From the NCBI GenBank assembly GCA_965214325.1, contig CBDCBG010000006.1, forward strand, positions 2,356,001 to 2,420,000: a DNA stretch of 64,000 bases, read 5' to 3'. This stretch comes from JAJEFO01 sp965214325 (GTDB lineage Bacteria; Pseudomonadota; Alphaproteobacteria; Rhodobacterales; Rhodobacteraceae). The translations under genes and the position numbers were made by a program. Below the pieces are notes generated by a model. That model ran no database searches and was not told the DNA's origin. It saw nothing but the letters and a program-made list of their open reading frames with translations. Below, piece after piece: positions 28,223-37,480 of this stretch. How positions within the stretch are numbered: position 1 is the first letter of the stretch; each line of letters starts with the position of its first letter.

Positions 28223-28864
28223 TCATATATGCAGCTTCGGGCCGTTTGGGCCAGGTCGCAACGACTGCCGAATCCGCTCGGCCCATTGGTGGCTCGTGCC
28301 GTAAGTTTTCGCGACAGCGCCGTCGACCGCCCTGAACTGCAGCTCCGGAACCTGGTCGTTGACCGAGTTGTCATAGACATACGCGCGGTCACAGACGGGA
28401 ATTGCCGCAGACAGGTTTGCAAGGGATTTCCCGAAGCGGTTGATGATCTTCTCGATCGGGACGGCATGACCCCCTTCCATGACGCGGGACGCAACCCGCC
28501 TGCTGTTGATCTCGGGGCTGTCCGTTCCCACGAAGAACATCCTGGTGAAGAAGCCAGCCTCTTTTGCCAGGCGAAGAAATCCCAGTTTCTCCGGACTCGA
28601 GAAGACCGTCTCGAATGCGCAGGACCTGCGCTCGGTCAGGCATTGATGCCGTTGTCTCGTTGCCTCCCGTGCCGCCTTCAGCACGGCATCCGGGTCATTC
28701 CAGTCGCCGAACATGTCCTTCGCCAGGTTGTCCGGATTGATGTATCTGCATCCCTCGATCCACTGGTGTGCCAGGATCTCCCTTGTCAGGGACGTCTTCC
28801 CGGCGCCGTTGGGGCCGGCGACGATGATGAGGATCGGATCCGTCCGTCCGGCGTCACGGTTCAA
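28223..28864 (-). CDS. Zeta-toxin family P-loop kinase
   Basis: 213 aa from a TTG start at 28862-28864 that overlaps the stop of the upstream small gene by 11 bases. Walker A AGPNGAGKTSLTREIL near the N-terminus; INPDNLAKDMF and SCAFETVFSSPEKL follow the zeta pattern; FFVGTDSPEINSRRVASRV carries basic residues expected for phosphate binding. Family members phosphorylate UDP-N-acetylglucosamine or similar nucleotides. An ATG far upstream (28984) would lie within the antitoxin in another frame. The C-terminus is supplied by a 25-bp repeat, so it may be slightly altered. Confidence 0.82.
   Translation of the reverse strand: MNRDAGRTDPILIIVAGPNGAGKTSLTREILAHQWIEGCRYINPDNLAKDMFGDWNDPDAVLKAAREATRQRHQCLTERRSCAFETVFSSPEKLGFLRLAKEAGFFTRMFFVGTDSPEINSRRVASRVMEGGHAVPIEKIINRFGKSLANLSAAIPVCDRAYVYDNSVNDQVPELQFRAVDGAVAKTYGTSHQWAERIRQSLRPGPNGPKLHI
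28229..28253 (-). repeat. 25-bp perfect inverted repeat, right copy
   Basis: Partner of 27767-27791. It encodes the last residues (GPNGPKLHI) of the zeta-like toxin, so the gene end is formed by the repeat. Confidence 0.85.
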
Positions 28865-29072
28865 GGCCTTGCCACCGTTCGGAGTCCAAGACGGCCGGAT
28901 CCCGTTCCGTCGCGCCTTTCCGTCCTCCCTCGAAGATCTCCGACCAGAACCGCCTTTCGGCCGCTTTCCGGCGCTTGATGACATTGACCATCATCGACCG
29001 CGTCAACGCGGCCAGTTCCTCGTCCGTCGGCTCGACGGCAGGATCCAGGAGATTGACGACAGGAACCGACAT
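28854..29072 (-). CDS. Small partner (putative antitoxin) of the zeta-like toxin
   Basis: 72 aa, MSVPVVNLLDPAVEPTDEEL then MMVNVIKRRKAAERRFWSEI. It is acidic at the start and basic later, and overlaps the toxin start by 11 bases, the arrangement of chromosomal zeta-toxin pairs. Antitoxin function is inferred from position and size. Confidence 0.65.
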   Translation of the reverse strand: MSVPVVNLLDPAVEPTDEELAALTRSMMVNVIKRRKAAERRFWSEIFEGGRKGATERDPAVLDSERWQGLEP

Positions 29073-29268
29073 GAGAATCCCCTTCCCTTGTCATCCGAAG
29101 CATATTCCGCACGGCTTTGCATGGCAAGGCATGGTGATTCCTTGGGGCCGGGCAGGAGGGGTCGTGGCCGAGACCCTTCCCCCACAGAGGGGCAACCTTG
29201 GCCTAAACCCAACAAAGGTACGTAAAGTAACATTGCCTATTCCGTATCCTGCTGGTGTGCCTTCTTTT

Positions 29269-30734
29269 TCATCTGGCTGGCGGCTCCCAGTTCTCGGGGA
29301 CGATCCCGGGGGCTGATTTGGGGGGCAGTACGCCGGTATTGTCCTGGAGCTTCTCGGTGGAAAAGTCATACTCCCCGAGCAGGTTGAAATGCCCCCATGA
29401 CTGGGGTGAATGAACTGCGATCATGCTGAGAAGCCTGTCCCGCTCTTCCGGAGATCCGGCGGCCTCGAGCCGACGGGTCATGTAGAGATGGTTCCAGCAG
29501 ATGATGCTGTTCTTGATAAGCCGGTTGCAGCTTTCGGCAATCTCCTGTTCGATCTTGTCGGCATGTTCGAGACCGCGCGGGTTTCCGACGGCGACGGCCC
29601 GGGTGAAACTGTTCGCGAGCTCCGCCTTGTTGAGCTGCCTCTCGATCGCCTGTCGCAGTTCGACCTCATCGACATAACGCAGGATGAACAGGGACTTGAT
29701 GATCTGGCCGAAGGCTTTCGTGGCCTTGTAGAGGCTGTGTTGGCGGGAATACGAATTCAGTCGCCGGAATATCTCCGAAGCCGTGGCTTCCTTGAGCTTG
29801 ATTGTGGCGACGAGGCGCAACAGATCATCCCAGGATGCTCGAACCACACTTTCGTTGACGTATTTTGTCGGCGCGATCATCCATCCGGCCATGTCGTCGC
29901 CGTGACCCCGGAAATGGTGGAGGATCTGCTTTTTCAGGTTTTTGAACCGCGGCGCATAGGACAGTCCCAGCAGATGCGTGACGCCAAAGATGGCCTCGCT
30001 GAAGCCATGTTCATCGGTGGAGTGGATGTCGCTCTGCACGACGTCATTGTGCATCAGGCCGTCAATGACATAGGCACTTTCCCGCTCGGCGGCGCTGAAT
30101 GCCAGCGAATACCACAGGAGACTGCGCTCATCGATGAAGGTATAGGCACTGACACCCTGTCCTTGGCCGAAATACTTGAAGGAATGGCTCGCGTTGAGGG
30201 AAGGTTGCCGGACCTCGAATTTCTGGCCGTCGCTCGAGGTGTGCAGTTCCGTTTGCGATGTTCGGTGAATCTGCGGCAGTTCCATGCGCTCCGATGCTGC
30301 GAGCACGCGATCATTGGCGGCTGTTATGTTGTCGAGAGAGAAGCGCCAGTTGACGACATGCTCAAGTTCACGCTCGGTAATTGCGCGGGAGATCCGTGCC
30401 ATTTTCCGGACGCCGATCGCGCAGCCGAGGCTCATGATTCCGGCGATTGTCAGCGCCTCCGCGGATGCCTGCCGAACATGGGTCTGCTGCCAGTGAGCGA
30501 ATGCGCCGAGCATGCCGCAATGTCGATCGACGGTCGCCAGAACTTCTGACAGGGGCACCATGTGCTGTCGGGGCAGGATGTCGGGGGCCTGAACCATTTC
30601 CACGTCTTCCAGCGCGGGCGTTGCCACCCGGAAGTCGCCTCTGGCAATGATCTTCAAGTGCGGGTTCGAGCATTCGCTCGCGACACGGTTGGTGTTTTCG
30701 TATCTCCGTTGCAGGGTTTCTTCGAGGGACCTGA
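29269..30734 (-). pseudogene. tnpA: Tn3-family transposase tnpA, C-terminal half
   Basis: About 488 residues from RSLEETLQRRYENTNRV to the natural C-terminus. All catalytic positions are present: first Asp in TSSDGQKFEVR, second in SDIHSTDEHGFSEAIFG, Glu in LNKAELANSFTRAV. The N-terminal half is missing because an IS630 element sits at 30735. The ending matches the small fragment at 5791-6015. Without its DNA-binding half it should be inactive. Confidence 0.88.
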
Positions 30735-30736
30735 TA

Positions 30737-31981
30737 CCAATCCCAGAAAGTTTTCACACATGAACATGGCCCTGATTTGCCGGCGTGGCATCGGGTGTGA
30801 GACGTGCCCATGACCGATGGCCGATGGAGCGGATCCGGTCTGGTGACGCCGCAAAGCCTTCCCAGACTTCGGCGACCCTTTCCGTGACTGCCTCGGCGGT
30901 CTCGAAGACCTGATTGGCGAAGTGTCGCGCCTTGAGAAACTGGAACACCGTTTCCACGGGATTGAGCTCCGGGCTGTAGGGCGGCAGCCGCAGCACCGAG
31001 ACGTTTTCCGGACAGTCGAGTTCCCTGGACCGATGCCAGCCTGCGCCGTCAAGTACCACCAGCGCATGACGGCCGTCGGGAACCGCGGCGCCGATGTCCA
31101 GGAGGTGACGGTTCATCTCCTGCGTGTTCGCCCTGTCGCAGACATGGCCGACCGCCGCACCGTCATCAGGGCAGATCGCGCTGAACAGATAGCAATGGCC
31201 GTAGCGATGGTCCCTTGGCACCCGGGGCCTGCTGCCTCTCAGCGCCCAGACGCGGGTGAGCATGCCTTTCTGGCCGATGCGTGCCTCGTCTTCGTACCAG
31301 ATGTCCACGGAGGCCGGATCCGTGCCCTCCGGCAAGGCGGACATCGCGAGTTCGCTGAAATTCCGCCGGAAATCCTCCTGCGCCTGCGGGTCCGCCTTGG
31401 GGTGAAGCGGGCGCGGGGACACCTTCCGGAACCCGAGCGCCCGGACCAGGCACCGAACCGCCTCGAGCGACATCACGGCACCGAAGACGACCTTGATCCT
31501 CTCCTTGAGCAGTCCAAGGGTCCAGGCCGGGACGCCAGGGCCAGGCCCGTCTTCAAGCCAGTGCCTGACCTCGGCCTTCCGGCTCGCGTCCAGCTTCGAG
31601 GATCGTCCGCTGCGCGGACGGTCCTTCAGCCCGTCCGGCCCCTCCGCATTGTACCGGTTGGACCAGTCGCAGAGCGTCTGTCTGTCGACCCGGGCCCGGA
31701 GCGCTGTCATGCCGCGGCTGAGTTCGCCTTCCATCAGGTGCGCGATGGCACGCAGGCGTCGGGACTGTCGTGAATCATTGCACTTGCGCGCCAGGGCTCT
31801 AATGTCATCGACTGTGTGGTCGGTGTTCGTGATCGCGATGCCTGCGGGCATGTCTTCCTCCATGTGAGATTTCAGCACCCACAATATGGAGCAGGATGGC
31901 ATCGGCCGCACACAGTTTGTCGCATCGCACCACAACATGATGTTCCTTATTTGTTCGTGAGTCATTACTTTCTTGAATTGG
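30737..31981 (-). mobile_element. IS630-family element
   Basis: 1,245 bp flanked by TA dinucleotides (30735-30736 and 31982-31983), the IS630/Tc1 target. Inverted ends share CCAAT-C-AGAAAGT. It is inserted in the Tn3 tnpA coding sequence on the left; only 12 bases separate its right TA from the 3' end of the group II intron. Confidence 0.85.
30754..31863 (-). CDS. IS630-family transposase
   Basis: 369 aa. N-terminal helix-turn-helix (MTALRARVDRQTLCDWSNRY), then the DDE core: Asp in WYEDEARIGQKGM, Asp in VVLDGAGWHRS, Glu in PPYSPELNPVETVFQ. Start taken at MEEDMPAGI; an ATG four codons later is also possible. Complete and probably functional. Confidence 0.9.
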   Translation of the reverse strand: MEEDMPAGIAITNTDHTVDDIRALARKCNDSRQSRRLRAIAHLMEGELSRGMTALRARVDRQTLCDWSNRYNAEGPDGLKDRPRSGRSSKLDASRKAEVRHWLEDGPGPGVPAWTLGLLKERIKVVFGAVMSLEAVRCLVRALGFRKVSPRPLHPKADPQAQEDFRRNFSELAMSALPEGTDPASVDIWYEDEARIGQKGMLTRVWALRGSRPRVPRDHRYGHCYLFSAICPDDGAAVGHVCDRANTQEMNRHLLDIGAAVPDGRHALVVLDGAGWHRSRELDCPENVSVLRLPPYSPELNPVETVFQFLKARHFANQVFETAEAVTERVAEVWEGFAASPDRIRSIGHRSWARLTPDATPANQGHVHV

Positions 31982-32036
31982 TATTACTTTACGTAATCGC
32001 GGTAGGAAACCGGGTTACCCCGGTCCCCCCGCACAG

Positions 32037-32067
32037 ATCCGGACGTGCGCGTTAACGCATTCGGCTC
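32037..32067 (-). ncRNA. Group II intron domain V (3' copy)
   Basis: Reverse strand reads AGCCGAATGCG, TTAA loop region, CGCGCACGTCCGG: catalytic AGC triad, two-part stem with a short bulge. Directly upstream of the intron 3' end. Confidence 0.65.
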
Positions 32068-33551
32068 CTGCCTTGGGTGTTGACGGCGAGACGCTGGCCG
32101 GGCCACGGGTGACGGATGGTGGGTTCTGGCCAGTGGACTCCGATTAGGCGAGCCAGTGCCGACCATTCAGTGCGGTCTTTCTGCGAGCGTCTGCGCAAGG
32201 CGCGCAGGAACAGCCGCTTGACCGCGATGACAAACCTCGACAGGGCTTTTGAAGTGCCGGGAACGGCGTAGTAGTTCAGCCACCCGTTGATGACTCTTCC
32301 GAGCCATCGCGCCACTTCGTGTTTGCCCATGTGCCGACGTTTGCGCAGTTCTTCCTTGATGCGCCTGAGTGTCCGCCTCACCCGTTTTCGGGACGGCTTG
32401 CGTCCGACCCGGAATTTCCCTCGCAGGGTGGTGACGCAAAAGTGCGTCATGCCCAGAAAGTCGAAGGTCTCCGGTTTGCCCTGCCCGCGTTCTTTCCGTC
32501 TTGCTTTCGCAAACCGTCCGAACGCAATGAGCCGGGTCTTGTCGGGGTGCATGTCCAGCCCGAAACGGGCGAGCCTTTCCCTCAGATCGCTCAGGAAGCT
32601 CTCCGCTTCCCACTGGTGTTGAAAGCCAACCACGAAGTCGTCCGCGTAGCGAACAACGATCATGTCGCCTTTCCCCTTCCGTTTGCGCCATGACTTGTGC
32701 ACCCAGAGGTCAAACACGTAGTGCAGGTAGGCGTTAGCCAGGACCGGCGAGACAATCGCCCCCTGAGGAACGCCTCTGCCCGTGTCCGTCCAGTCGGTCC
32801 CCTCCATGACGCCAGCGTTCAACCATTTGGTGATGAGGCGGATGAGGCGCTTGTCTCCGATGCGATGTTCCAGAAACCGAATCATCCAGCCCCGGTCCAA
32901 ATTGTCGAAGAATGCGCGGATATCCGCGTCAAGAATCCAGTTGATCTTGCGCTGCTCAATTCCGACCGTGAGCGCGTCGAGCGCGTTGTGCGCCCCGCGC
33001 CCCGGTCGGAACCCGTAGCTGAACCCGAGAAACTCCGACTCGTAGATCGGTACCAGAATCATGTCCGCCACCGCCTTCTGAACGATCTTGTCCTCCAGTG
33101 TGGCGATGCCGAGCGGTCGTGTTCCGCCGTCCGGCTTGGGTATCTCGACCCGCCGAACCGGCGGCGCGCGGTACGCTCCCCTGTGCAGCCGTCCGTGCAG
33201 GTCGATCAGGCGATCTTCCAGCCCTTCGGCATACATTTCCCACGTCACGCCATCCACGCCGGCGGCCACGTCACTCTTGAGCGAGTGGAACGCTTCCGCC
33301 AGCACGGGCACCGTGATGTGGTGCAGGAGCGCCACGAGACGCTCTTCCGGGTTTCTCTTTGCAGCCTGCCGTATCCGGTCGGCCTCCTGTGACAGGCTTT
33401 CCCGCTTCTGCGCGCGGCGCCTGCTTCGGCTTCCCGAATTTCCCTCGGCCCCGTCCCTTGGCTCCGCCAACTCCGCTGAGCGTTGCCGCCCTTTGTTCGC
33501 TGGTTTCAAAGCTACTATGGACGGGTCTGACTTCTTCAAGCCGTCCGTCAT
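32052..33551 (-). CDS. ltrA: Group II intron reverse transcriptase/maturase
   Basis: 499 aa. RT motifs in order: YRAPPVRRVEIPKPDGG, LGIATLEDKIVQKAVADMI, FLGFSYGFRPGRG, LDADIRAFFDN, GVPQGAIVSPVLANAYLHYV and the YADD active site at residues 302-305; then FDFLGMTHF and a maturase X domain (VARWLGRVINGWLNYY). No HNH endonuclease domain follows. Its stop lies inside domain V. Start chosen at MTDGLKKSD; longer in-frame starts to 33806 would enter intron RNA domains. Confidence 0.92.
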   Translation of the reverse strand: MTDGLKKSDPSIVALKPANKGRQRSAELAEPRDGAEGNSGSRSRRRAQKRESLSQEADRIRQAAKRNPEERLVALLHHITVPVLAEAFHSLKSDVAAGVDGVTWEMYAEGLEDRLIDLHGRLHRGAYRAPPVRRVEIPKPDGGTRPLGIATLEDKIVQKAVADMILVPIYESEFLGFSYGFRPGRGAHNALDALTVGIEQRKINWILDADIRAFFDNLDRGWMIRFLEHRIGDKRLIRLITKWLNAGVMEGTDWTDTGRGVPQGAIVSPVLANAYLHYVFDLWVHKSWRKRKGKGDMIVVRYADDFVVGFQHQWEAESFLSDLRERLARFGLDMHPDKTRLIAFGRFAKARRKERGQGKPETFDFLGMTHFCVTTLRGKFRVGRKPSRKRVRRTLRRIKEELRKRRHMGKHEVARWLGRVINGWLNYYAVPGTSKALSRFVIAVKRLFLRALRRRSQKDRTEWSALARLIGVHWPEPTIRHPWPGQRLAVNTQGRSRMR

Positions 33552-33973
33552 TGGCTTTGGGTTTCCCCTCCTTTCCGCTGCGGCCCCGCACGACTGCGGG
33601 GCGACTTGAAGACCTCCCAGGTCCCGGTGGAATGCTTCTGTACGTGCCATGGTTCTTTGACCCCGGGATGCCCCATTTCGCCTCACCATATCGGCTGATG
33701 GGTGTTGCCTTCGACCCAAAGGAAAGTCTCGGCGCATCCGATCAATCCCATTTCGAGGCTCAATCGCCCGGCCCGCACATGCCGCTGCCGACGCTTCACC
33801 TGACACCTCACGGTGCCCGGCGCACGGCTCGCGGTGAAAGTCGGTGGTTAACCTTTGTTGGGTAGGCTGCTGGCGCGCGCGTCCTTAGGTGGAGGCTTTT
33901 CCGGTCCCGCTCTTTCGATTGCGGGCGGGTGCGCAGTTCCACCATAGACCACGTTTCCAGCGGCCCCCCTAAA

Positions 33974-34007
33974 ATTCCGTACGTCCGGTTTTCCCGGGTA
34001 CGGCTTC
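33974..34007 (-). ncRNA. Second domain-V-like hairpin
   Basis: Reverse strand reads AAGCCGTACCCGG, GAAA tetraloop, ACCGGACGTACGG: AGC triad, GNRA loop and a two-base bulge, all hallmarks of group II domain V. It lies about 420 bases upstream of the maturase start, where a single intron should not have one. Confidence 0.55.
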
Positions 34008-34782
34008 AAGCATCGGGCACCGCAAAGTTGAGATAGGGCCTTCCGCATGCTGCAACAGGTTAAGGCTGACCCAGCCATACTCTGTCCGCCGCAGGCGTTT
34101 ACCCTATCCGTAGGCGACAGGCTGACGCCACTCTACATCGGTTTCTGAGCACCGACACCATGACGCCGGACTTGTAGCCACCCGAACCCAGAGGTCCTCG
34201 CTCAGAGTGGGTTGTGTTGTCCCACCCATCGTCGCTTAATCGACCTCATCCGCCAGTGAAAGATACTCCGCGCCATTTCCCGTTTGCGGTTATAGGTTTG
34301 GTCTTTGACATTCATGGGTCATCCTGTCTGTTCCTTTCACCTTCCGATCTTTCACCGCTGAACTTTCCCGAATTGCCGCCGTCTATACGTCGGGGGACCC
34401 AATGCGTGCTTTCCTCAGTTCTTCCGCATCGGTTCTAGCCATCAGGTAGAAAGGAAGCCCTTGGCGTCCCCATTTGCCCCACAAATCAGCTTCATGTGGG
34501 AGTCCCATTTCGTCGCTTCAAACAATCGTTCGCTTTCGCTACGGCCCTCCGGTTTGCTCGCCACCCTGGCTGACCAGACCAGGTCAATAGACTGGCCTAC
34601 GGTGACTTTGTACTTCCCAGCTCGCTGTGCACAGATCTCTCTGCGTTCAGTGGGATATGCTACGGCGCCAAACTGAGAATTGCGCCGACAGGACTTTCAC
34701 CTGCGAGTTCAACAGCTAGATTCGCTGCACCCTTCCTGCGGGACTCTCACCCGCTGCACTCGCACCAGTTAGCCTGGCGCAC

Positions 34783-35212
34783 CCTTTGTGCAGATGGACC
34801 CCAATCGCGCTTCACGAGAATCCGGGATCAAACACGGTGACCTTGTCATCCAAGTCCATGCGCCGCCGCCGCTCTACGACCGGAACCCGGTACCGTTCTT
34901 CGAGTTCACTGCTGAACTGCCATACGATCCCTGCCTCAAGAAGGCCCTTGTGATTGTTGATTGTCCGGAGGAACGGCCAGAGCCGTGAGCCTGCACCGCC
35001 TTGGCGTTGAGTGAACCTTGCAAATCAACGGGGAACCGGATCCGGGAAGCCCGCTACAAACCTGGGCCACACCCGGGACGCCGTTTCACTTGACCGAAGC
35101 CAAGGAACCGGGCATCAGGGCCACACACTCGACGCGGTCATCTCTGGCGATCACGTGACGTCAAAATGGGTGATCGAATGTTCCACAATACACATGCGAG
35201 GCAAATCGAGTT
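34783..35212. other. Region before the dCTP deaminase gene
   Basis: A plus-strand frame from 34788 to 34988 encodes 66 residues (LVIQVHAPPPLYDRNPVPFF) with no recognisable family; it may be the 3' tail of an interrupted gene. The following 220 bases to 35213 have no ORF and would be the place for a regulatory RNA of the AvcI type, for which there is no direct sequence evidence. Confidence 0.35.
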
Positions 35213-36724
35213 TTGGAAGAACAGGCAGCTGTTGTTGAAGAAGATGCGTCTGAAGCTGACGGTGTCGAGGTCGAAATCGACCGCCCGACGGAGGAACTGG
35301 TTGTTGGCATGGTTGGCGCTGTTGGCGCTGGCGTTTCAAAGACCTCTCGAGTACTCAAAGACCGACTTGAAGGAGATTACGGATACGAAGTTACTATCAT
35401 CCAGGCGAGCGACCTAATTAAAGCGAACGCTTCCAAGGCAACGTCGATTTCGCCTTCCCGGAGTGGATCAGATCGTATCAAATACCTGCAAAAAGTTGGT
35501 ACTTCGCTCAGGGATAAGTTTGGAGAGGACTACGTTGCGGCAAAGGCCATTGAGGCGATCGCACTGCACCGTAGCGCTAGCGGCGGCTATGATACTTCTA
35601 GGCAAGTCCCGCAACCTAAGCGCCTTCGCCACGCAACGATAATCGATTCCTTGAAACACCCGGACGAGACAGAGCTGCTTCGCCGGGTCTACGGCGGCAT
35701 ATATTGGCAATTTAGCATTGAAAGGGATGATCTGCCTGGAATTTTCACTCGCGATGAGGACGACCGCGAGAGCGACCACGGTCAGAAAGTCAGCAAAACT
35801 GCATGCTTGTCAGACTTCTTCATCCGGAACGATGGTCAAAACGATGAACGGCTAACTTCGGTGGTCAATAGATTCTTGGAGATAATTTTCAACATCTCGG
35901 TCCATACACCTACAACCGACGAAGCGGGGATGCATGCGGCCGTTTCAGCGGCGGGCAATTCCGCCTGCTTGTCGCGCCAGGTGGGTGCAGCGATCTATTC
36001 CGAAAGAGGCGAACTTCTGAGTGTGGGGTGGAACGACGTGCCGAAGGGTCAAGGCGGCCTTTACTCCCCGGGCGATGGCGCAGACGACCACCGCTGCTTC
36101 AAATGGGGAGGAAGGGTTTGCCACAACGACCAGAAGAAGGAAGACCTCTACACGAAGATCTTTGATCAACTCGACGACGGAAAGCTGCTCAGGGACGGTG
36201 TTGATCGCGGCAAACTGCGGGATCATTTGATGAAGACGCCGATAAAGGATCTTATCGAGTACAGCCGATCAATCCACGCGGAGATGGAGGCGATCGTCTC
36301 AGCCGCACGCTCGGGCACTTCAGGCGTGGTCGGCGGGACCCTCTACACCACGACCTTCCCGTGTCACAACTGCGCCCGGCACATCGTCGCCGCTGGAATT
36401 AAGAAGGTCTACTATGTTGAACCGTATGCCAAGAGTCTGGCTTTGGAACTTCACAGCGACTCGATCGGCGTCGATGAAGGCGTAGACGGCAAGTGCGCTT
36501 TCTTGCAATATGAAGGCGTTGGTCCGGAAAGTCTTCTCAAGCTATGCCATCATCGGATCGAGCGAAAGCAAGATGGGAAAGCTGTCACAAGAGCGAAAAT
36601 GCGCACTTTTCCAGTACTTCCGCCGCCGATGGATGGATTCACAACCCACGAAAAACGTGTTATACAGAGACTAGAATACGCTGAATCGAAGGGTGCCGAT
36701 GAGGGCAGAGAGGTAGCCAAGTAA
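35213..36724 (+). CDS. Anti-phage dCTP/dCMP deaminase (AvcD-like)
   Basis: 503 aa. An N-terminal P-loop kinase-like domain (GMVGAVGAGVSKTS, residues 32-45) is fused to a C-terminal deoxycytidylate deaminase with zinc motifs HAE (His355, Glu357) and PCHNC (Cys384, Cys387). This is the layout of AvcD-type enzymes that deplete deoxycytidine nucleotides during phage infection. No ATG fits the frame; TTG at 35213 is the likely start, with GAGG at 35198-35201 as ribosome site. A small gene follows, and a GmrSD-type gene lies 0.75 kb downstream, forming a defence island. Base composition is lower in GC than the flanking mobile elements. Confidence 0.85.
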   Translation: MEEQAAVVEEDASEADGVEVEIDRPTEELVVGMVGAVGAGVSKTSRVLKDRLEGDYGYEVTIIQASDLIKANASKATSISPSRSGSDRIKYLQKVGTSLRDKFGEDYVAAKAIEAIALHRSASGGYDTSRQVPQPKRLRHATIIDSLKHPDETELLRRVYGGIYWQFSIERDDLPGIFTRDEDDRESDHGQKVSKTACLSDFFIRNDGQNDERLTSVVNRFLEIIFNISVHTPTTDEAGMHAAVSAAGNSACLSRQVGAAIYSERGELLSVGWNDVPKGQGGLYSPGDGADDHRCFKWGGRVCHNDQKKEDLYTKIFDQLDDGKLLRDGVDRGKLRDHLMKTPIKDLIEYSRSIHAEMEAIVSAARSGTSGVVGGTLYTTTFPCHNCARHIVAAGIKKVYYVEPYAKSLALELHSDSIGVDEGVDGKCAFLQYEGVGPESLLKLCHHRIERKQDGKAVTRAKMRTFPVLPPPMDGFTTHEKRVIQRLEYAESKGADEGREVAK

Positions 36725-36728
36725 ACGA

Positions 36729-36750
36729 CCTCTCCCTGAAGGGAGGGGCA
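36729..36750 (+). other. Hairpin between deaminase and small gene
   Basis: CCTCTCCC, loop TGAA, GGGAGGGG: an 8-bp stem with one G-U pair, five bases after the deaminase stop. No T-run follows, so it may stabilise or regulate the mRNA rather than end it. Confidence 0.45.
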
Positions 36751-36767
36751 TTCTCCGGGGAGGAATG

Positions 36768-36956
36768 ATGAGCAAAAAGGGCGAAGATCGCAGACAGCAG
36801 CAAGAGTTCTTATTCGTCATTAGAGGCGATGCCGAACAAAGCAAGTCCAAGTCAATGTCCGAAGACCGGCCCAACTGCTCCGGCGAAATAACCGAAGATG
36901 TGGCGAAGACACATCGGGACAAACTTTTGGCCGAGTTACGCGAGTTCGGATGTTAG
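36768..36956 (+). CDS. Small hydrophilic protein downstream of the dCTP deaminase
   Basis: 62 aa (MSKKGEDRRQQQEFLFVIRG, then DAEQSKSKSMSEDRP, TEDVAKTHRDKLLAELREF). A strong ribosome site (GGGGAGGA at 36757-36764) precedes two adjacent ATG codons (36765 and 36768), which supports real translation. It starts 43 bases after the deaminase stop and is probably co-transcribed. No family recognised; it could be a partner or inhibitor of the deaminase. Confidence 0.55.
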   Translation: MSKKGEDRRQQQEFLFVIRGDAEQSKSKSMSEDRPNCSGEITEDVAKTHRDKLLAELREFGC

Positions 36957-37013
36957 TCTTTCCATCGGGTTTGGGACATCAAATCTAGTACCTCAACATC
37001 ATTGGACTGATGG

Positions 37014-37480
37014 CTAAAGCGACTTCAGCTTGATGCGTGCGTCCTCAGTCCTGAACCGCCAGTCAAACGGCTTCGCCGAGCGGTTGCGGTCACGTTGCCA
37101 TGCCACGACCTCGCGGCAAAGCGTCTCCCGGTCTGTGATCCGGCGGTCGAGGCTTTGGCTGCGCAGGACATTTGTTTTCACCTCGGCCACGTTGAGCCAG
37201 CTTCCATGCTTCGGCGTGTAGTAGATTTCGAAGCGGCCCGCGATGCGCATCGCCTCTTCCGGGACGAAGGTCTCGTAGAGCGTTGACAGCCGGTGCGTGT
37301 TGAGATTGTCCATGATCAGCACGATCCTCTGGCCCGGGAAGTGAACGTCGGAATTGTCCCTGAGCACCCGGCGCAGCCTGTCGTGCAGCGCACCGACCTC
37401 GTCCATGCGCCCTTCGCGGATCATGGCGTCGCGCCTCTCGGTCGGAAGGAACGAAGCACGTGGATCGGATTTCGGCATTA
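37014..37480 (-). pseudogene. IS630-family transposase, C-terminal fragment
   Basis: About 155 residues: IVLIMDNLNTHRLSTLYETF (second Asp region), then EIYYTPKHGSWLNVAEVKTN (Glu region), and a normal end (EDARIKLKSL). The N-terminal helix-turn-helix and first Asp are missing; the frame runs into the end of the adjacent GmrSD-type gene. Remnant of an insertion that split this defence island. 36957-37013 holds nothing else. Confidence 0.82.

Larger units (their letters stand above)
31996..34782 (-). mobile_element. Group II intron (possibly two in tandem)
   Basis: On the reverse strand the 5' end reads GTGCGCCAGGC (from 34782), the consensus start of bacterial group II introns, followed by the typical GTGAAAGTCC element. 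Near the 3' end is a domain V hairpin (32037-32067) and a domain VI-like hairpin ending CCTACCGCGAT at 31996. The reverse-transcriptase gene lies between. The 1.2 kb before that gene is long for domains I-III and holds a second domain-V-like hairpin, so the region may be two adjacent introns. Confidence 0.7.

Noticed and set aside
33815..33835. Second GTGCGCC match as a definite intron start
   Set aside because: Only seven bases of consensus and it leaves too little room for domains I-III; mentioned only as a possibility.
34788..34988. 66-codon plus-strand ORF next to the intron 5' end
   Set aside because: No family, no clear ribosome site; start coincides with the intron boundary. Left inside the gap entry.
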